Part shown: in pieces, positions 1 through 3,998 of the stretch | Position numbering within the stretch: position 1 is the stretch's first letter | How the letters are laid out: each line of letters begins with the position of its first letter | DNA from: JAMCZC01 sp964364925 | GTDB lineage: Bacteria > Patescibacteriota > Microgenomatia > Levybacterales > UBA12049 | Assembly (NCBI GenBank): GCA_964364925.1 | Contig: CAYIOB010000024.1 | Span: 1-10,694 of the forward strand | Direction of reading: 5' to 3' | Length of the DNA: 10,694 nt | The notes under the pieces: generated by a model | Database searches by the model: none | What the model saw: the letters and a program-made list of their open reading frames with translations, nothing else | What the model was told of the DNA's origin: nothing | Translations under genes and position numbers: made by a program

Positions 1-22
1 GGTCGGCAAGAAACTACTGGGA
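1..22 (+). other. 3' end of an insertion (intron-like) in tRNA-Thr
   Basis: This is the end of a sequence that interrupts the tRNA-Thr anticodon loop; its start lies outside the window. Bases 6-22, GCAAGAAACTACTGGGA, match bases 643-659 at 15 of 17 positions, and those bases end the insertion in the tRNA-Trp gene. In both genes the anticodon-loop remainder of the tRNA resumes directly after GGGA. The upstream part and any catalytic core cannot be seen. A group I intron is an alternative, but the last base is A rather than the usual G. Confidence 0.6.
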
Positions 23-60
23 TAATGACTAGATCGTGGGTTCGATTCCCACAGCCGGCT
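23..60 (+). tRNA. tRNA-Thr, 3' part only (interrupted in the anticodon loop, cut by window edge)
   Basis: Bases 23-25 (TAA) fit positions 36-38. Bases 26-30 (TGACT) are the 3' anticodon stem and AGATC is a five-base variable loop. GTGGG/CCCAC (36-40 and 48-52) closes a TTCGATT T-loop, and AGCCGGC (53-59) is the 3' acceptor strand with discriminator T at 60. No CCA is encoded. The implied 5' strand GCCGGCT (G1-C72, C2-G71), the AGATC variable loop and T36 fit threonine (NGU anticodon). Its place just before rpmG and tRNA-Trp also fits the common tRNA-Thr / rpmG / secE neighbourhood. The anticodon itself is not fully visible, so Thr is likely rather than proven. Bases immediately upstream do not pair as an anticodon stem, so the gene is interrupted. 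Confidence 0.7.
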
Positions 61-73
61 CAAATATTAGGGC

Positions 74-102
74 TTCAATTTTGGAATAAATTCTGCTAGA
101 AT
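74..102 (+). promoter_or_regulatory. Predicted rpmG promoter giving a leaderless transcript
   Basis: TTCAAT (74-79), a 17-base spacer and TAGAAT (97-102) form a plausible sigma70-type promoter. Transcription would start about seven bases after the -10 box, at or next to the ATG at 110. No Shine-Dalgarno sequence lies between. Confidence 0.5.
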
Positions 103-109
103 ATCGCAT

Positions 110-286
110 ATGGCAAAAAAAGGAGAGCACAGGATAAAAATAGGCTTGGTTTGTTCAGCTTGTAAAAACAGAAATTATATAACAACTAAGAATAAACTAA
201 ATACGGAAGCGAAATTAGTATTTAAAAAATTCTGCAAGCATTGTCGAAAGATAACCGAACACAAAGAATCAGAAAAATTAAAATAA
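110..286 (+). CDS. rpmG: 50S ribosomal protein L33
   Basis: This 58-residue protein is a component of the large ribosomal subunit. It begins MAKKGEHRIKIGLVCSACKN and carries two CxxC pairs (C15/C18 and C42/C45), the zinc-ribbon form of bacterial L33. The length is normal for the family. The ATG at 110 gives the standard MAKK start, and there is no ribosome binding site; the promoter at 74-102 would make the mRNA leaderless. It lies between tRNA-Thr and tRNA-Trp, a conserved setting upstream of secE-nusG. Oddity: the last nine codons and stop (EHKESEKLK, 257-286) recur at 364-393 with six differences, all synonymous. This suggests that an inserted element entered the 3' end of the gene and supplied or displaced its last codons. 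Identification of L33 is firm; how the end arose is inference. Confidence 0.93.
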   Translation: MAKKGEHRIKIGLVCSACKNRNYITTKNKLNTEAKLVFKKFCKHCRKITEHKESEKLK

Positions 287-362
287 TTTGAGATTCCGCT
301 AAAGTCGCTCTTTAAGCCGTGTACGGACAGTACTGAAAAGGCTTAAAGGAAGACATGTGGGA
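256..362 (+). other. Putative 107-nt intron-like insertion at the 3' end of rpmG
   Basis: The repeated rpmG 3' ends lie exactly 107 bases apart, so an inserted unit of 107 nt is implied; the exact phase of its ends is arbitrary. Its first part codes for the last L33 residues and stop. Its second part is structured: TTCC (294-297) can pair with GGGA (359-362), and CTTTAAGCC (310-318) pairs perfectly with GGCTTAAAG (340-348). The hairpin loop has a GTAC/GTAC mini-stem. The tail GAAGACATGTGGGA (349-362) resembles the ends of the tRNA insertions (AAGATACTTCTGGGA at 645-659). Removal of this unit would join AC|C and restore the reading frame to a second, synonymous C-terminus. Whether it is spliced is unknown. 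An alternative is an old gene duplication that lost its middle. Confidence 0.45.
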
Positions 363-363
363 C

Positions 364-393
364 GAACATAAAGAAAGCGAAAAACTTAAATAA
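364..393 (+). repeat. Second, synonymous copy of the rpmG 3' end
   Basis: These ten codons encode EHKESEKLK and a stop, identical in protein to the true end of rpmG (257-286). The DNA differs at six of 30 bases: CAC/CAT, TCA/AGC, TTA/CTT. All changes are synonymous, and TCA to AGC needs changes at all three positions. The frame is closed upstream by a TGA at 334-336, so without splicing this copy would be read only from an ATG at 355, with no obvious start signal. Confidence 0.75.
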
Positions 394-412
394 CTCCTCA
401 AGTTCTACGTAA

Positions 413-441
413 TTGATTGAAACAATATTTCCAAGTATAAT
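413..441 (+). promoter_or_regulatory. Strong predicted promoter of the tRNA-Trp locus
   Basis: TTGATT (413-418), a 17-base spacer and a perfect TATAAT (436-441) predict a start near 448-450, immediately before the 5' end of the outer tRNA-Trp at 451. It is the best promoter-like site in the window and shows that the interrupted outer tRNA is probably transcribed. Confidence 0.7.
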
Positions 442-483
442 AGGGTGTATAGGCCAGTAGTTAAATGGTATAACTGAGGTCTC

Positions 484-659
484 TCCCAGTAGGATGTTGC
501 TTTTTCGAAGAAAAAGCTTACACCTACGGGATCCCGAAGTTCTAAGCAAATTTTAAAGGGTTGTGGTGAAATGGTTATCACAGCAGTCTCCAAAACTGCT
601 TTTCTCAGTTCGAATCTGAGCAACCCTGCTAAACCAAAATTTGCAAGATACTTCTGGGA
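484..659 (+). other. Insertion in the anticodon loop of tRNA-Trp, carrying another tRNA
   Basis: The insertion starts TCCC and ends GGGA. It folds into two domains. Domain I (485-530) is a hairpin: CCC/GGG, GTAGG (489-493) with CCTAC (523-527), GT/AC, and GCTTTTT (499-505) with AAAAAGC (511-517). Domain II (532-659) has TCCC (532-535) with GGGA (656-659), GAAGT (536-540) with ACTTC (650-654), an internal loop, and GCAAATTTT (546-554) with AAAATTTGC (636-644). The tRNA-Trp at 557-628 sits in the terminal loop. The order stem, AAGATA joining strand, stem is reminiscent of P8, J8/7 and P7 of group I introns. However, no P4-P6 region is recognisable and the last base is not G. About 100 nt remain without the tRNA, too short for known group I introns. 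No protein is encoded. Confidence 0.55.
557..628 (+). tRNA. Inner tRNA-Trp (CCA), complete, nested in the insertion
   Basis: This is a complete uninterrupted cloverleaf. The acceptor is AGGGTTG (557-563) with CAACCCT (621-627) and discriminator G628. The D arm is GTGA/TCAC (566-569 and 578-581) with GG in the loop. The anticodon arm is GCAGT/ACTGC (583-587 and 595-599) with loop CTCCAAA, anticodon CCA at 590-592. The variable loop is TTTT, and the T arm is CTCAG/CTGAG around TTCGAAT (604-620). A1-U72, G2-C71, G3-C70 and G73 are tryptophan features. The following three bases are CTA instead of CCA, so the CCA end would have to be added or repaired. It is flanked by a perfect 9-bp inverted repeat (546-554 and 636-644). 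It is probably the working tRNA-Trp of this locus. Confidence 0.88.
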
Positions 660-697
660 CAAAACCTCTGTTGGGGGTTCGATTCCCTCCTGGCCTG

Positions 698-770
698 CCA
701 AGATACTTCACGAACAAAACTGCTTTTCTCAGCCCGCCCCGTCTGACGGGGTAAAAATCTGAGCGTCCCT
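698..770 (+). pseudogene. Degraded 3' half of a third tRNA-Trp with remnant of the insertion end
   Basis: CAAGATACTTC (699-709) repeats the insertion end seen at 644-654 but continues ACGAA instead of TGGGA. It is followed by CAAA, stem ACTGC, TTTT and CTCAG (715-732), the same order as in the inner tRNA-Trp. The T-loop position (733-758) is filled by 26 bases containing the inverted repeat CCCCGTC/GACGGGG (737-743 and 745-751). Then come CTGAG (759-763) and an acceptor-like CGTCCCT (764-770). No matching 5' half (AGGGACG) was found in the window. It looks like a decayed duplicate of the interrupted tRNA gene. Confidence 0.6.
759..770 (+). repeat. 12-bp direct repeat, copy 1 (tRNA-like 3' end)
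   Basis: CTGAGCGTCCCT occurs here and again at 1052-1063. It has the form of the 3' T-stem plus acceptor strand of a tRNA-Trp-like gene. The two copies bracket the coiled-coil gene at 827-1039, an arrangement that tRNA-targeting integration or local duplication could leave. Confidence 0.6.
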
Positions 771-789
771 ACTGATATAGTTTGCCATC

Positions 790-818
790 TTGAAATCTAT
801 AGATTCTTCTCCCATAAT
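790..818 (+). promoter_or_regulatory. Predicted promoter of the small coiled-coil gene
   Basis: TTGAAA (790-795), a 17-base spacer and CATAAT (813-818) predict a start near 825-827, on or beside the ATG at 827. This would be a leaderless transcript. Confidence 0.55.
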
Positions 819-826
819 AAATACCT

Positions 827-1039
827 ATGCTTACAAAGAGCGACCTACAACAAATAGGAGGAGTTATCGATGAAAGACTTGGGAAAAGACTTAATCCTAT
901 CGAGAAGGATCTTAAAGACGTTAAAAAGATAGTAAGGAAAATTGAAAAAACAGTTGATGTTGTAATTGATCATTTTGATAGAGAAATTGTTAGAACTCAA
1001 AAAAGAGTTGCCATAATTGAAGATAATCTTAATTTATAG
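827..1039 (+). CDS. Small coiled-coil protein of unknown function
   Basis: The product is 70 residues, starting MLTKSDLQQIGGVIDERLGK. It is highly charged, with regularly spaced hydrophobic residues from about residue 20 to 65, so a single long helix or coiled coil is likely. There is no signal peptide or membrane segment. I do not recognise a named family, though short proteins with similar MLTKSDL-type starts seem familiar from Patescibacteria genomes. The predicted promoter at 790-818 ends so close to the ATG that the mRNA would be leaderless, which supports the start. The gene sits between two copies of a 12-bp tRNA-end repeat and next to a GIY-YIG gene, so it may be cargo of a former mobile unit. 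This is inference only. Confidence 0.6.
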   Translation: MLTKSDLQQIGGVIDERLGKRLNPIEKDLKDVKKIVRKIEKTVDVVIDHFDREIVRTQKRVAIIEDNLNL

Positions 1040-1051
1040 CTAATTCTGAAC

Positions 1052-1063
1052 CTGAGCGTCCCT
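1052..1063 (+). repeat. 12-bp direct repeat, copy 2
   Basis: Second copy of CTGAGCGTCCCT (first at 759-770). Here it is followed by GC, so it reads like a T-stem strand, a seven-base acceptor strand CGTCCCT and discriminator G. Confidence 0.6.
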
Positions 1064-1133
1064 GCAAGGTACAATTCTGCACCTTGCTTTGCAAGAAAGT
1101 ATTGTACCGTAGCCAGGTATCGAATGGTACCTG
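1064..1133 (+). other. Dense inverted repeats upstream of the GIY-YIG gene
   Basis: GCAAGGT (1064-1070) pairs with ACCTTGC (1081-1087), or CTTGC (1083-1087) pairs with GCAAG (1091-1095). GGTACAAT (1068-1075) pairs with ATTGTACC (1101-1108). CAGGTA (1114-1119) pairs with TACCTG (1128-1133). The first set are mutually exclusive alternatives, so the RNA could switch or be a decayed insertion. I recognise no known riboswitch or RNA family. Confidence 0.4.
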
Positions 1134-1143
1134 CGCAAATAAA

Positions 1144-1407
1144 GTGAAATATTATTACGTCTACATACTTCACAACCCCTCTAAAAAATTTATCTATGTT
1201 GGATATTCTGAAGATGTAAAATCTCGGTTGGAAATGCATAATAGTAAGAAAGTTACCTCTACAAAATTTTATGTTCCTCTTGAGTTAGTTCATTACGAAG
1301 CATATAGAAATATGACTGATGCAAAAAGAAGAGAAAAATACTTAAAATCCAATAAGGGCAGAATGACATTGATTACCATGTTAAAAGAATATTTCCAAGA
1401 ATTTTAG
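1144..1407 (+). CDS. GIY-YIG domain nuclease (small, stand-alone)
   Basis: An 87-residue protein if started at GTG 1144. The GIY half is YYVYIL (residues 4-9) and the YIG half is FIYVGYS (16-22). The catalytic arginine lies in VKSRLEMHN (R28), the conserved glutamate in LVHYEA, and the C-terminal KRREKYLKSNKGR segment is typical of the short YhbQ/UvrC-like branch. Family members cut or nick DNA; many stand-alone copies have no assigned role, while others act as homing nucleases for introns. I chose GTG because the domain begins there; an in-frame ATG at 1084 adds 20 residues encoded by the structured spacer and not typical of the family. No clear promoter or ribosome binding site was seen. 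Its position behind interrupted tRNA genes makes a homing role worth considering, but no direct link is shown. Confidence 0.85.
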   Translation: MKYYYVYILHNPSKKFIYVGYSEDVKSRLEMHNSKKVTSTKFYVPLELVHYEAYRNMTDAKRREKYLKSNKGRMTLITMLKEYFQEF

Positions 1408-1437
1408 CCTCAAAAATTGTTCTACCCCTGCAGTAAA

Positions 1438-2088
1438 TCAAAGCCCCAGCAGTTTTTCGGAGAAGGAAAGAAGACTAAAGATAAATTGTCCAAGTGAAAA
1501 TCCGCCGATTGGAAACAGCAAAAGAAAAAAGATTATAAAAAATCCTATTGAGCTCAAGGAAAGATAGGTATTGGCTTCTTTTTCAGGCAGGATAAGAGAA
1601 AAAATCTTTGAGCCGTCAAGCGGGGGAATGGGTAAAAGATTAAAAATAGCCAGAAGAAGATTCATCTTGACGGTTGTCAGAAAAAACCAATAAATAATTA
1701 TCCCCCAAATTCCCAAACTTGCTTGTGCCGATGCAATCATAAAAACTTTTATGAGCAGTGCAAAAACTACCGCTATTAAAATATTGGTTGCAGGGCCTGC
1801 CAAAGAAACAAGCGCCATGTCTTTTCTTCCATCCCGTAAATTAAAAGGGTCGACCGGGACCGGCTTGGCAGCGCCAAAAACAACAGGGGAGCCTGAAACA
1901 ACTAACAAAAGAGGCAAAAGTATGCTCATGAAGGGGTCGATATGACTTTTTGGGTTAAGAGTAAGTCTTCCCATTAGCCGGGCCGTAGGATCGCCTAAGC
2001 GTTCCGCCACAAACCCGTGAGCTATTTCATGTAAGATAGCCGAGAAGATTAAAATGACTAGCGTTGCAATGCTAAATATAATTTCCAT
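1438..2088 (-). CDS. Site-2 protease family membrane metalloprotease (peptidase M50)
   Basis: A 216-residue integral membrane protein that probably cuts other membrane proteins within the bilayer. The zinc site is HEIAH (H20-E21-H24) in the first membrane helix. The third metal ligand is in NLLPIPPLDG (D158). RLMGRLTLNPKSHIDP (38-52) and SLAGPATN (95-102) are characteristic of the short, PDZ-less M50 branch found widely in bacteria. About five or six hydrophobic segments fill the rest, which is normal for this branch. TATTAA on the minus strand (2100 to 2095) lies six bases before the ATG, so a leaderless start is possible though the -35 is poor. It converges with the GIY-YIG gene, 30 bases apart. 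The family is sure; the substrate cannot be told from here. Confidence 0.92.
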   Translation of the reverse strand: MEIIFSIATLVILIFSAILHEIAHGFVAERLGDPTARLMGRLTLNPKSHIDPFMSILLPLLLVVSGSPVVFGAAKPVPVDPFNLRDGRKDMALVSLAGPATNILIAVVFALLIKVFMIASAQASLGIWGIIIYWFFLTTVKMNLLLAIFNLLPIPPLDGSKIFSLILPEKEANTYLSLSSIGFFIIFFLLLFPIGGFSLGQFIFSLLSFSEKLLGL

Positions 2089-2132
2089 ATTGCCTTAATA
2101 GCCTCTAATATGATATCATATTAACTTGATGG

Positions 2133-2159
2133 TGGACAGTAGAATTTAATGTCTATTAT
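2133..2159 (+). promoter_or_regulatory. Possible rpmB promoter
   Basis: TGGACA (2133-2138) and TATTAT (2154-2159) are separated by 15 bases, which is short. The start would fall about five bases before the ATG at 2171. TAGAAT at 2140-2145 is an alternative -10. Confidence 0.35.
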
Positions 2160-2170
2160 CAAAAAGTATT

Positions 2171-2401
2171 ATGGCAATGAAATGTTTTAATTGCGGGAAA
2201 GGCGTAATGTACGGGCACAACGTATCTCATGCAAAAAACCGAACCAGAAAAATATTTAAACCAAACCTTCATAACGCGAGGATTAAAATGGGCGGAATTA
2301 CTAAGACAATGAAGCTTTGCACCAAATGTTTAAGAATTTGGAAAAACGCTGTAAAGCCCCAGGTTCAAAAAACAGAAGAAGCCCCGATAACCGTAGCATA
2401 G
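2171..2401 (+). CDS. rpmB: 50S ribosomal protein L28
   Basis: A 76-residue large-subunit ribosomal protein. It starts MAMKCFNCGKGVMYGHNVSH. The signature region GHNVSHAKNRTRKIFKPNLH (15-34) is that of L28. Two cysteine pairs (CFNC, CTKC) mark the zinc-binding form. The C-terminal tail after about residue 62 is low-complexity and not conserved. The start at 2171 agrees with a possible promoter just upstream; the internal ATG at 2177 is also possible and would remove only MA. No ribosome binding site is present. It is divergent from the site-2 protease gene and convergent with fmt. A large hairpin begins inside its stop codon. Confidence 0.93.
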   Translation: MAMKCFNCGKGVMYGHNVSHAKNRTRKIFKPNLHNARIKMGGITKTMKLCTKCLRIWKNAVKPQVQKTEEAPITVA

Positions 2402-2467
2402 ACTTCTTGAAGTAGGAAGTGAGATATCTTTGAACTTGAATTCTCGAAATTTAGATATCAAGAAGTC
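2401..2467 (+). repeat. Interrupted inverted repeat after rpmB
   Basis: GACTTCTT (2401-2408) pairs with AAGAAGTC (2460-2467), and GATATCT (2423-2429) pairs with AGATATC (2453-2459). A 14-base bulge on the left arm (2409-2422) itself resembles a partial repeat of the arm. It lies between convergent genes and may act as a transcription end, but has no T-run; it could also be a small palindromic repeat element. Confidence 0.5.
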
Positions 2468-2513
2468 AAGAAAATCAAGGACAAGAACATCAAAAATATC
2501 CAACTTCAAAAAT

Positions 2514-3344
2514 CTACCTTAACAGAGCTAAGAGCTGCTTATCCAAATTTGGATAGCCGTTGATAAAATCTTTATAACTGACAGGTTTTTTACCTTCAGC
2601 CTGTAACTTCTTCTCCGGAAGAAATTTAATTATTGACGATTTACCATTTATCATTGAACGGGTCCATGTACTGGGCCAGGGAAAGTAAGCTCTTATCATT
2701 AAGTCCAGTTTTTCAAGAGATGGGGCATTATTTAGGTTAAAATAACCGTCGTTTTTTGTTAAAAGCTTCGTAAAAGTGGCTTTTTCATCACTCTGAACAT
2801 TTAATTTTAGATTACCTTTGATATATTGCTTAATATTTTGATAGAGTAAATCACTACCTATTTCAAATAGCCTTTCATACAAAGATTGCGCCGTGTCGCT
2901 GAACATAATTTCTTCTTTAGCTTGAGTAAAAATGCCTCCATGGTCGACTTTATCATCAAGTTTTATAATGCTTACTCCGGTTTCTTTTTCGTTGTTTAAT
3001 ATTGCGCTTTGAACAGGCGTTGGCCCTCTGTATTTTGGCAACAGGGAAGGATGGATGTTCAGTATTCCAAGTTCGAATGAATTCAGAATATCGTTTGGCA
3101 GAATAAGTCCAAAATCTGCGAGAACAGCGAGTTCGGATTTAGTATTTAGTATCTTGTATTTAGTATCTTGGTCCGATAAATTCTCAGTTGATAGGTAGGG
3201 GAGTTGGTTTTTTTTGCAATAAGAAATAACCGGATCTTCAAGTTTTTTTTCAGTTGTAACAACCAGTTCGATTTCAAAATTCTTTTTTAGCTTCCCAATA
3301 ACAGGAATTACGTAACCGGAAGAGCCGAAAAATACAATCTTCAT
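2514..3344 (-). CDS. fmt: Methionyl-tRNA formyltransferase
   Basis: This enzyme transfers a formyl group from 10-formyl-tetrahydrofolate to the methionine on initiator tRNA. The 276-residue protein starts MKIVFFGSSG, the nucleotide-like fold of the family. LNIHPSLLPKYRG (95-107) supplies N96 and H98, and DDKVDHG (130-136) supplies D134. Their spacing equals that of the E. coli catalytic triad N106, H108 and D144. A reduced C-terminal domain contains AYFPWPSTWT and ends earlier than usual; E. coli Fmt is 315 residues. Residues about 59-69 (QDTKYKILNTK) are encoded by the same kind of TAGTATTTAGTAT repeat found just upstream of the gene. The gene diverges from one deformylase, across 78 bases. 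Deformylases remove the formyl group this enzyme adds. Confidence 0.93.
   Translation of the reverse strand: MKIVFFGSSGYVIPVIGKLKKNFEIELVVTTEKKLEDPVISYCKKNQLPYLSTENLSDQDTKYKILNTKSELAVLADFGLILPNDILNSFELGILNIHPSLLPKYRGPTPVQSAILNNEKETGVSIIKLDDKVDHGGIFTQAKEEIMFSDTAQSLYERLFEIGSDLLYQNIKQYIKGNLKLNVQSDEKATFTKLLTKNDGYFNLNNAPSLEKLDLMIRAYFPWPSTWTRSMINGKSSIIKFLPEKKLQAEGKKPVSYKDFINGYPNLDKQLLALLR
3138..3170. repeat. TAGTATTTAGTATCT-type repeat inside fmt
   Basis: On the plus strand this stretch reads as repeated TAGTATTTAGTAT/TTGTATTTAGTATC units, nearly the same as the intergenic stretch at 3349-3383. It lies in frame in fmt and encodes a DTKYKILNTK segment at a surface position before the LAVLADFG strand. 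Confidence 0.7.
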
Positions 3345-3348
3345 ATTC

Positions 3349-3383
3349 TAGTATTTAGTATATAGTATTTGGTATTTAGTATC
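3349..3383. repeat. TAGTATTTAGTAT short tandem repeat between fmt and def
   Basis: Imperfect units of TAGTATTTAGTATATAGTAT and GGTATTTAGTAT fill the divergent intergenic region directly before the fmt start. They would lie in the fmt promoter or leader. Similar units are inside fmt. Confidence 0.75.
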
Positions 3384-3403
3384 CAGACGTTGGATTTAAG
3401 TTG

Positions 3404-3412
3404 TGATATAAT
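3404..3412 (+). promoter_or_regulatory. Extended -10 promoter of the first deformylase
   Basis: TGATATAAT is an extended -10 element (TGn plus perfect TATAAT at 3407-3412). No good -35 is seen, as is usual for extended -10 promoters. The start would be about 3-5 bases before the ATG at 3423, supporting that start. Confidence 0.55.
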
Positions 3413-3422
3413 CCATTAAATT

Positions 3423-3998
3423 ATGGTTAGAAAAATGGCTGAAGCAGGGCATCCCTTATTAAAACATAAAAACAAGAAAGTTTTGAATTTTACGTCTCCG
3501 GGAATTAAAAAATTGCTAAAAGATCTAAGGGATACTATGTATAAAACCGGGTTAATCGGGATAGCTGCGCCTCAAATAGCTGAAAATTACATGATTTTTA
3601 TAACGCATCCGAGAAATACTGGTTCAAGAAAACTCGTAAGAGCAGATAAATTAAGAATCTATATTAATCCCAAGTTAACTTTTAAATCCAAAGAGGAAAG
3701 CGTCATTTACGAAGGCTGCGGGAGCTTAGGGGATATATTTGGGCCGGTGTCAAGACCTAAGGAGATTGAGGTGGAAGCCATTGATGAAAATGGCAAAAAA
3801 TTCAGATTAAGATGCGACGGAATTCTGGCCAGAGTTATCCAGCATGAATACCACCACTTAATGGGCGTTGAGTTTATAGAAAAAGTAACTGATTATAAAA
3901 AGGTAGTCGTAAAGAAGTATTACAGAAAAAATATTAGATTATCCAAAGAACAGCAAGAAAACTCCTTGACTACGAGAACAGAGTATAAAAGTATTTAA
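3423..3998 (+). CDS. Peptide deformylase paralogue with altered motifs
   Basis: A 191-residue member of the peptide deformylase family, which removes the N-formyl group from new proteins. The metal ligands and catalytic residue remain: C99 in EGCGS (97-101), and H141, E142 and H145 in HEYHH. Several normally fixed residues differ. Motif I is LIGIAAPQ (44-51), where the first glycine of GxGxAAPQ is Leu. Motif II has Gly for Leu. Motif III has His for the Asp of HExDH. A basic C-terminal tail follows from about residue 155. It may be active with changed specificity, or have another role. Start ATG 3423 fits the extended -10 promoter; ATG 3435 is the alternative. It overlaps the second, canonical deformylase gene by four bases at their 3' ends and diverges from fmt. 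Confidence 0.85.
   Translation: MVRKMAEAGHPLLKHKNKKVLNFTSPGIKKLLKDLRDTMYKTGLIGIAAPQIAENYMIFITHPRNTGSRKLVRADKLRIYINPKLTFKSKEESVIYEGCGSLGDIFGPVSRPKEIEVEAIDENGKKFRLRCDGILARVIQHEYHHLMGVEFIEKVTDYKKVVVKKYYRKNIRLSKEQQENSLTTRTEYKSI

Larger units (their letters stand above)
451..700 (+). tRNA. Outer tRNA-Trp (CCA), interrupted in the anticodon loop by 176 nt
   Basis: Two halves make a good cloverleaf. Acceptor AGGCCAG (451-457) pairs with CTGGCCT (690-696), followed by discriminator G697 and encoded CCA (698-700). The D arm is GTTA/TAAC (460-463 and 471-474) with GG in the loop. The anticodon stem is GAGGT (476-480) with ACCTC (664-668). The T arm is GGGGG/CCCTC around TTCGATT (673-689). Joining base 483 to 660 leaves a seven-base loop CTCCAAA, anticodon CCA. 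A1-U72, G2-C71, G3-C70 and G73 also fit tryptophan. Joining 485 to 662 instead would give a Glu CTC loop, which fits the acceptor less well. Bases 484-659 must be removed, or the halves act as a split tRNA. The interior holds a second complete tRNA-Trp. The gene may be functional, or a damaged copy backed up by the inner one. Confidence 0.65.

Noticed and set aside
355..393. A tiny gene MWDEHKESEKLK
   Set aside because: Only 12 codons, no start signal, and its C-terminus is explained as the displaced end of rpmG.
484..659. A standard group I intron in tRNA-Trp
   Set aside because: P7/P8-like pairing and an AAGATA joining strand are present, but no P4-P6 region is seen, only about 100 nt remain outside the nested tRNA, and the tRNA-compatible 3' end is A, not G. 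A degenerate derivative remains possible.
405..701. Minus-strand 98-residue open frame
   Set aside because: It is the antisense of the tRNA locus and carries typical mis-translated tRNA sequence (AGQEGIEPPTE-like), a known annotation artefact.
735..757. Rho-independent terminator at CCCCGTC/GACGGGG
   Set aside because: On the plus strand the hairpin is followed by TAAAAAT rather than a T-run, so it does not fit an intrinsic terminator in this direction.
571..762. 63-residue open frame across the tRNA-Trp locus
   Set aside because: It runs through two tRNA genes and their structured insertion; the frame has no family resemblance and is a by-product of the RNA genes.
1084..1143. N-terminal extension of the GIY-YIG protein from ATG 1084
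   Set aside because: The extra 20 residues are encoded by hairpin-rich spacer DNA and lie outside the domain; the GTG at 1144 places the start right at the domain.
3349..3383. CRISPR-like repeats in the TAGTATTTAGTAT stretches
   Set aside because: Units are 7-14 bases, contiguous and without spacers; they are simple tandem repeats.
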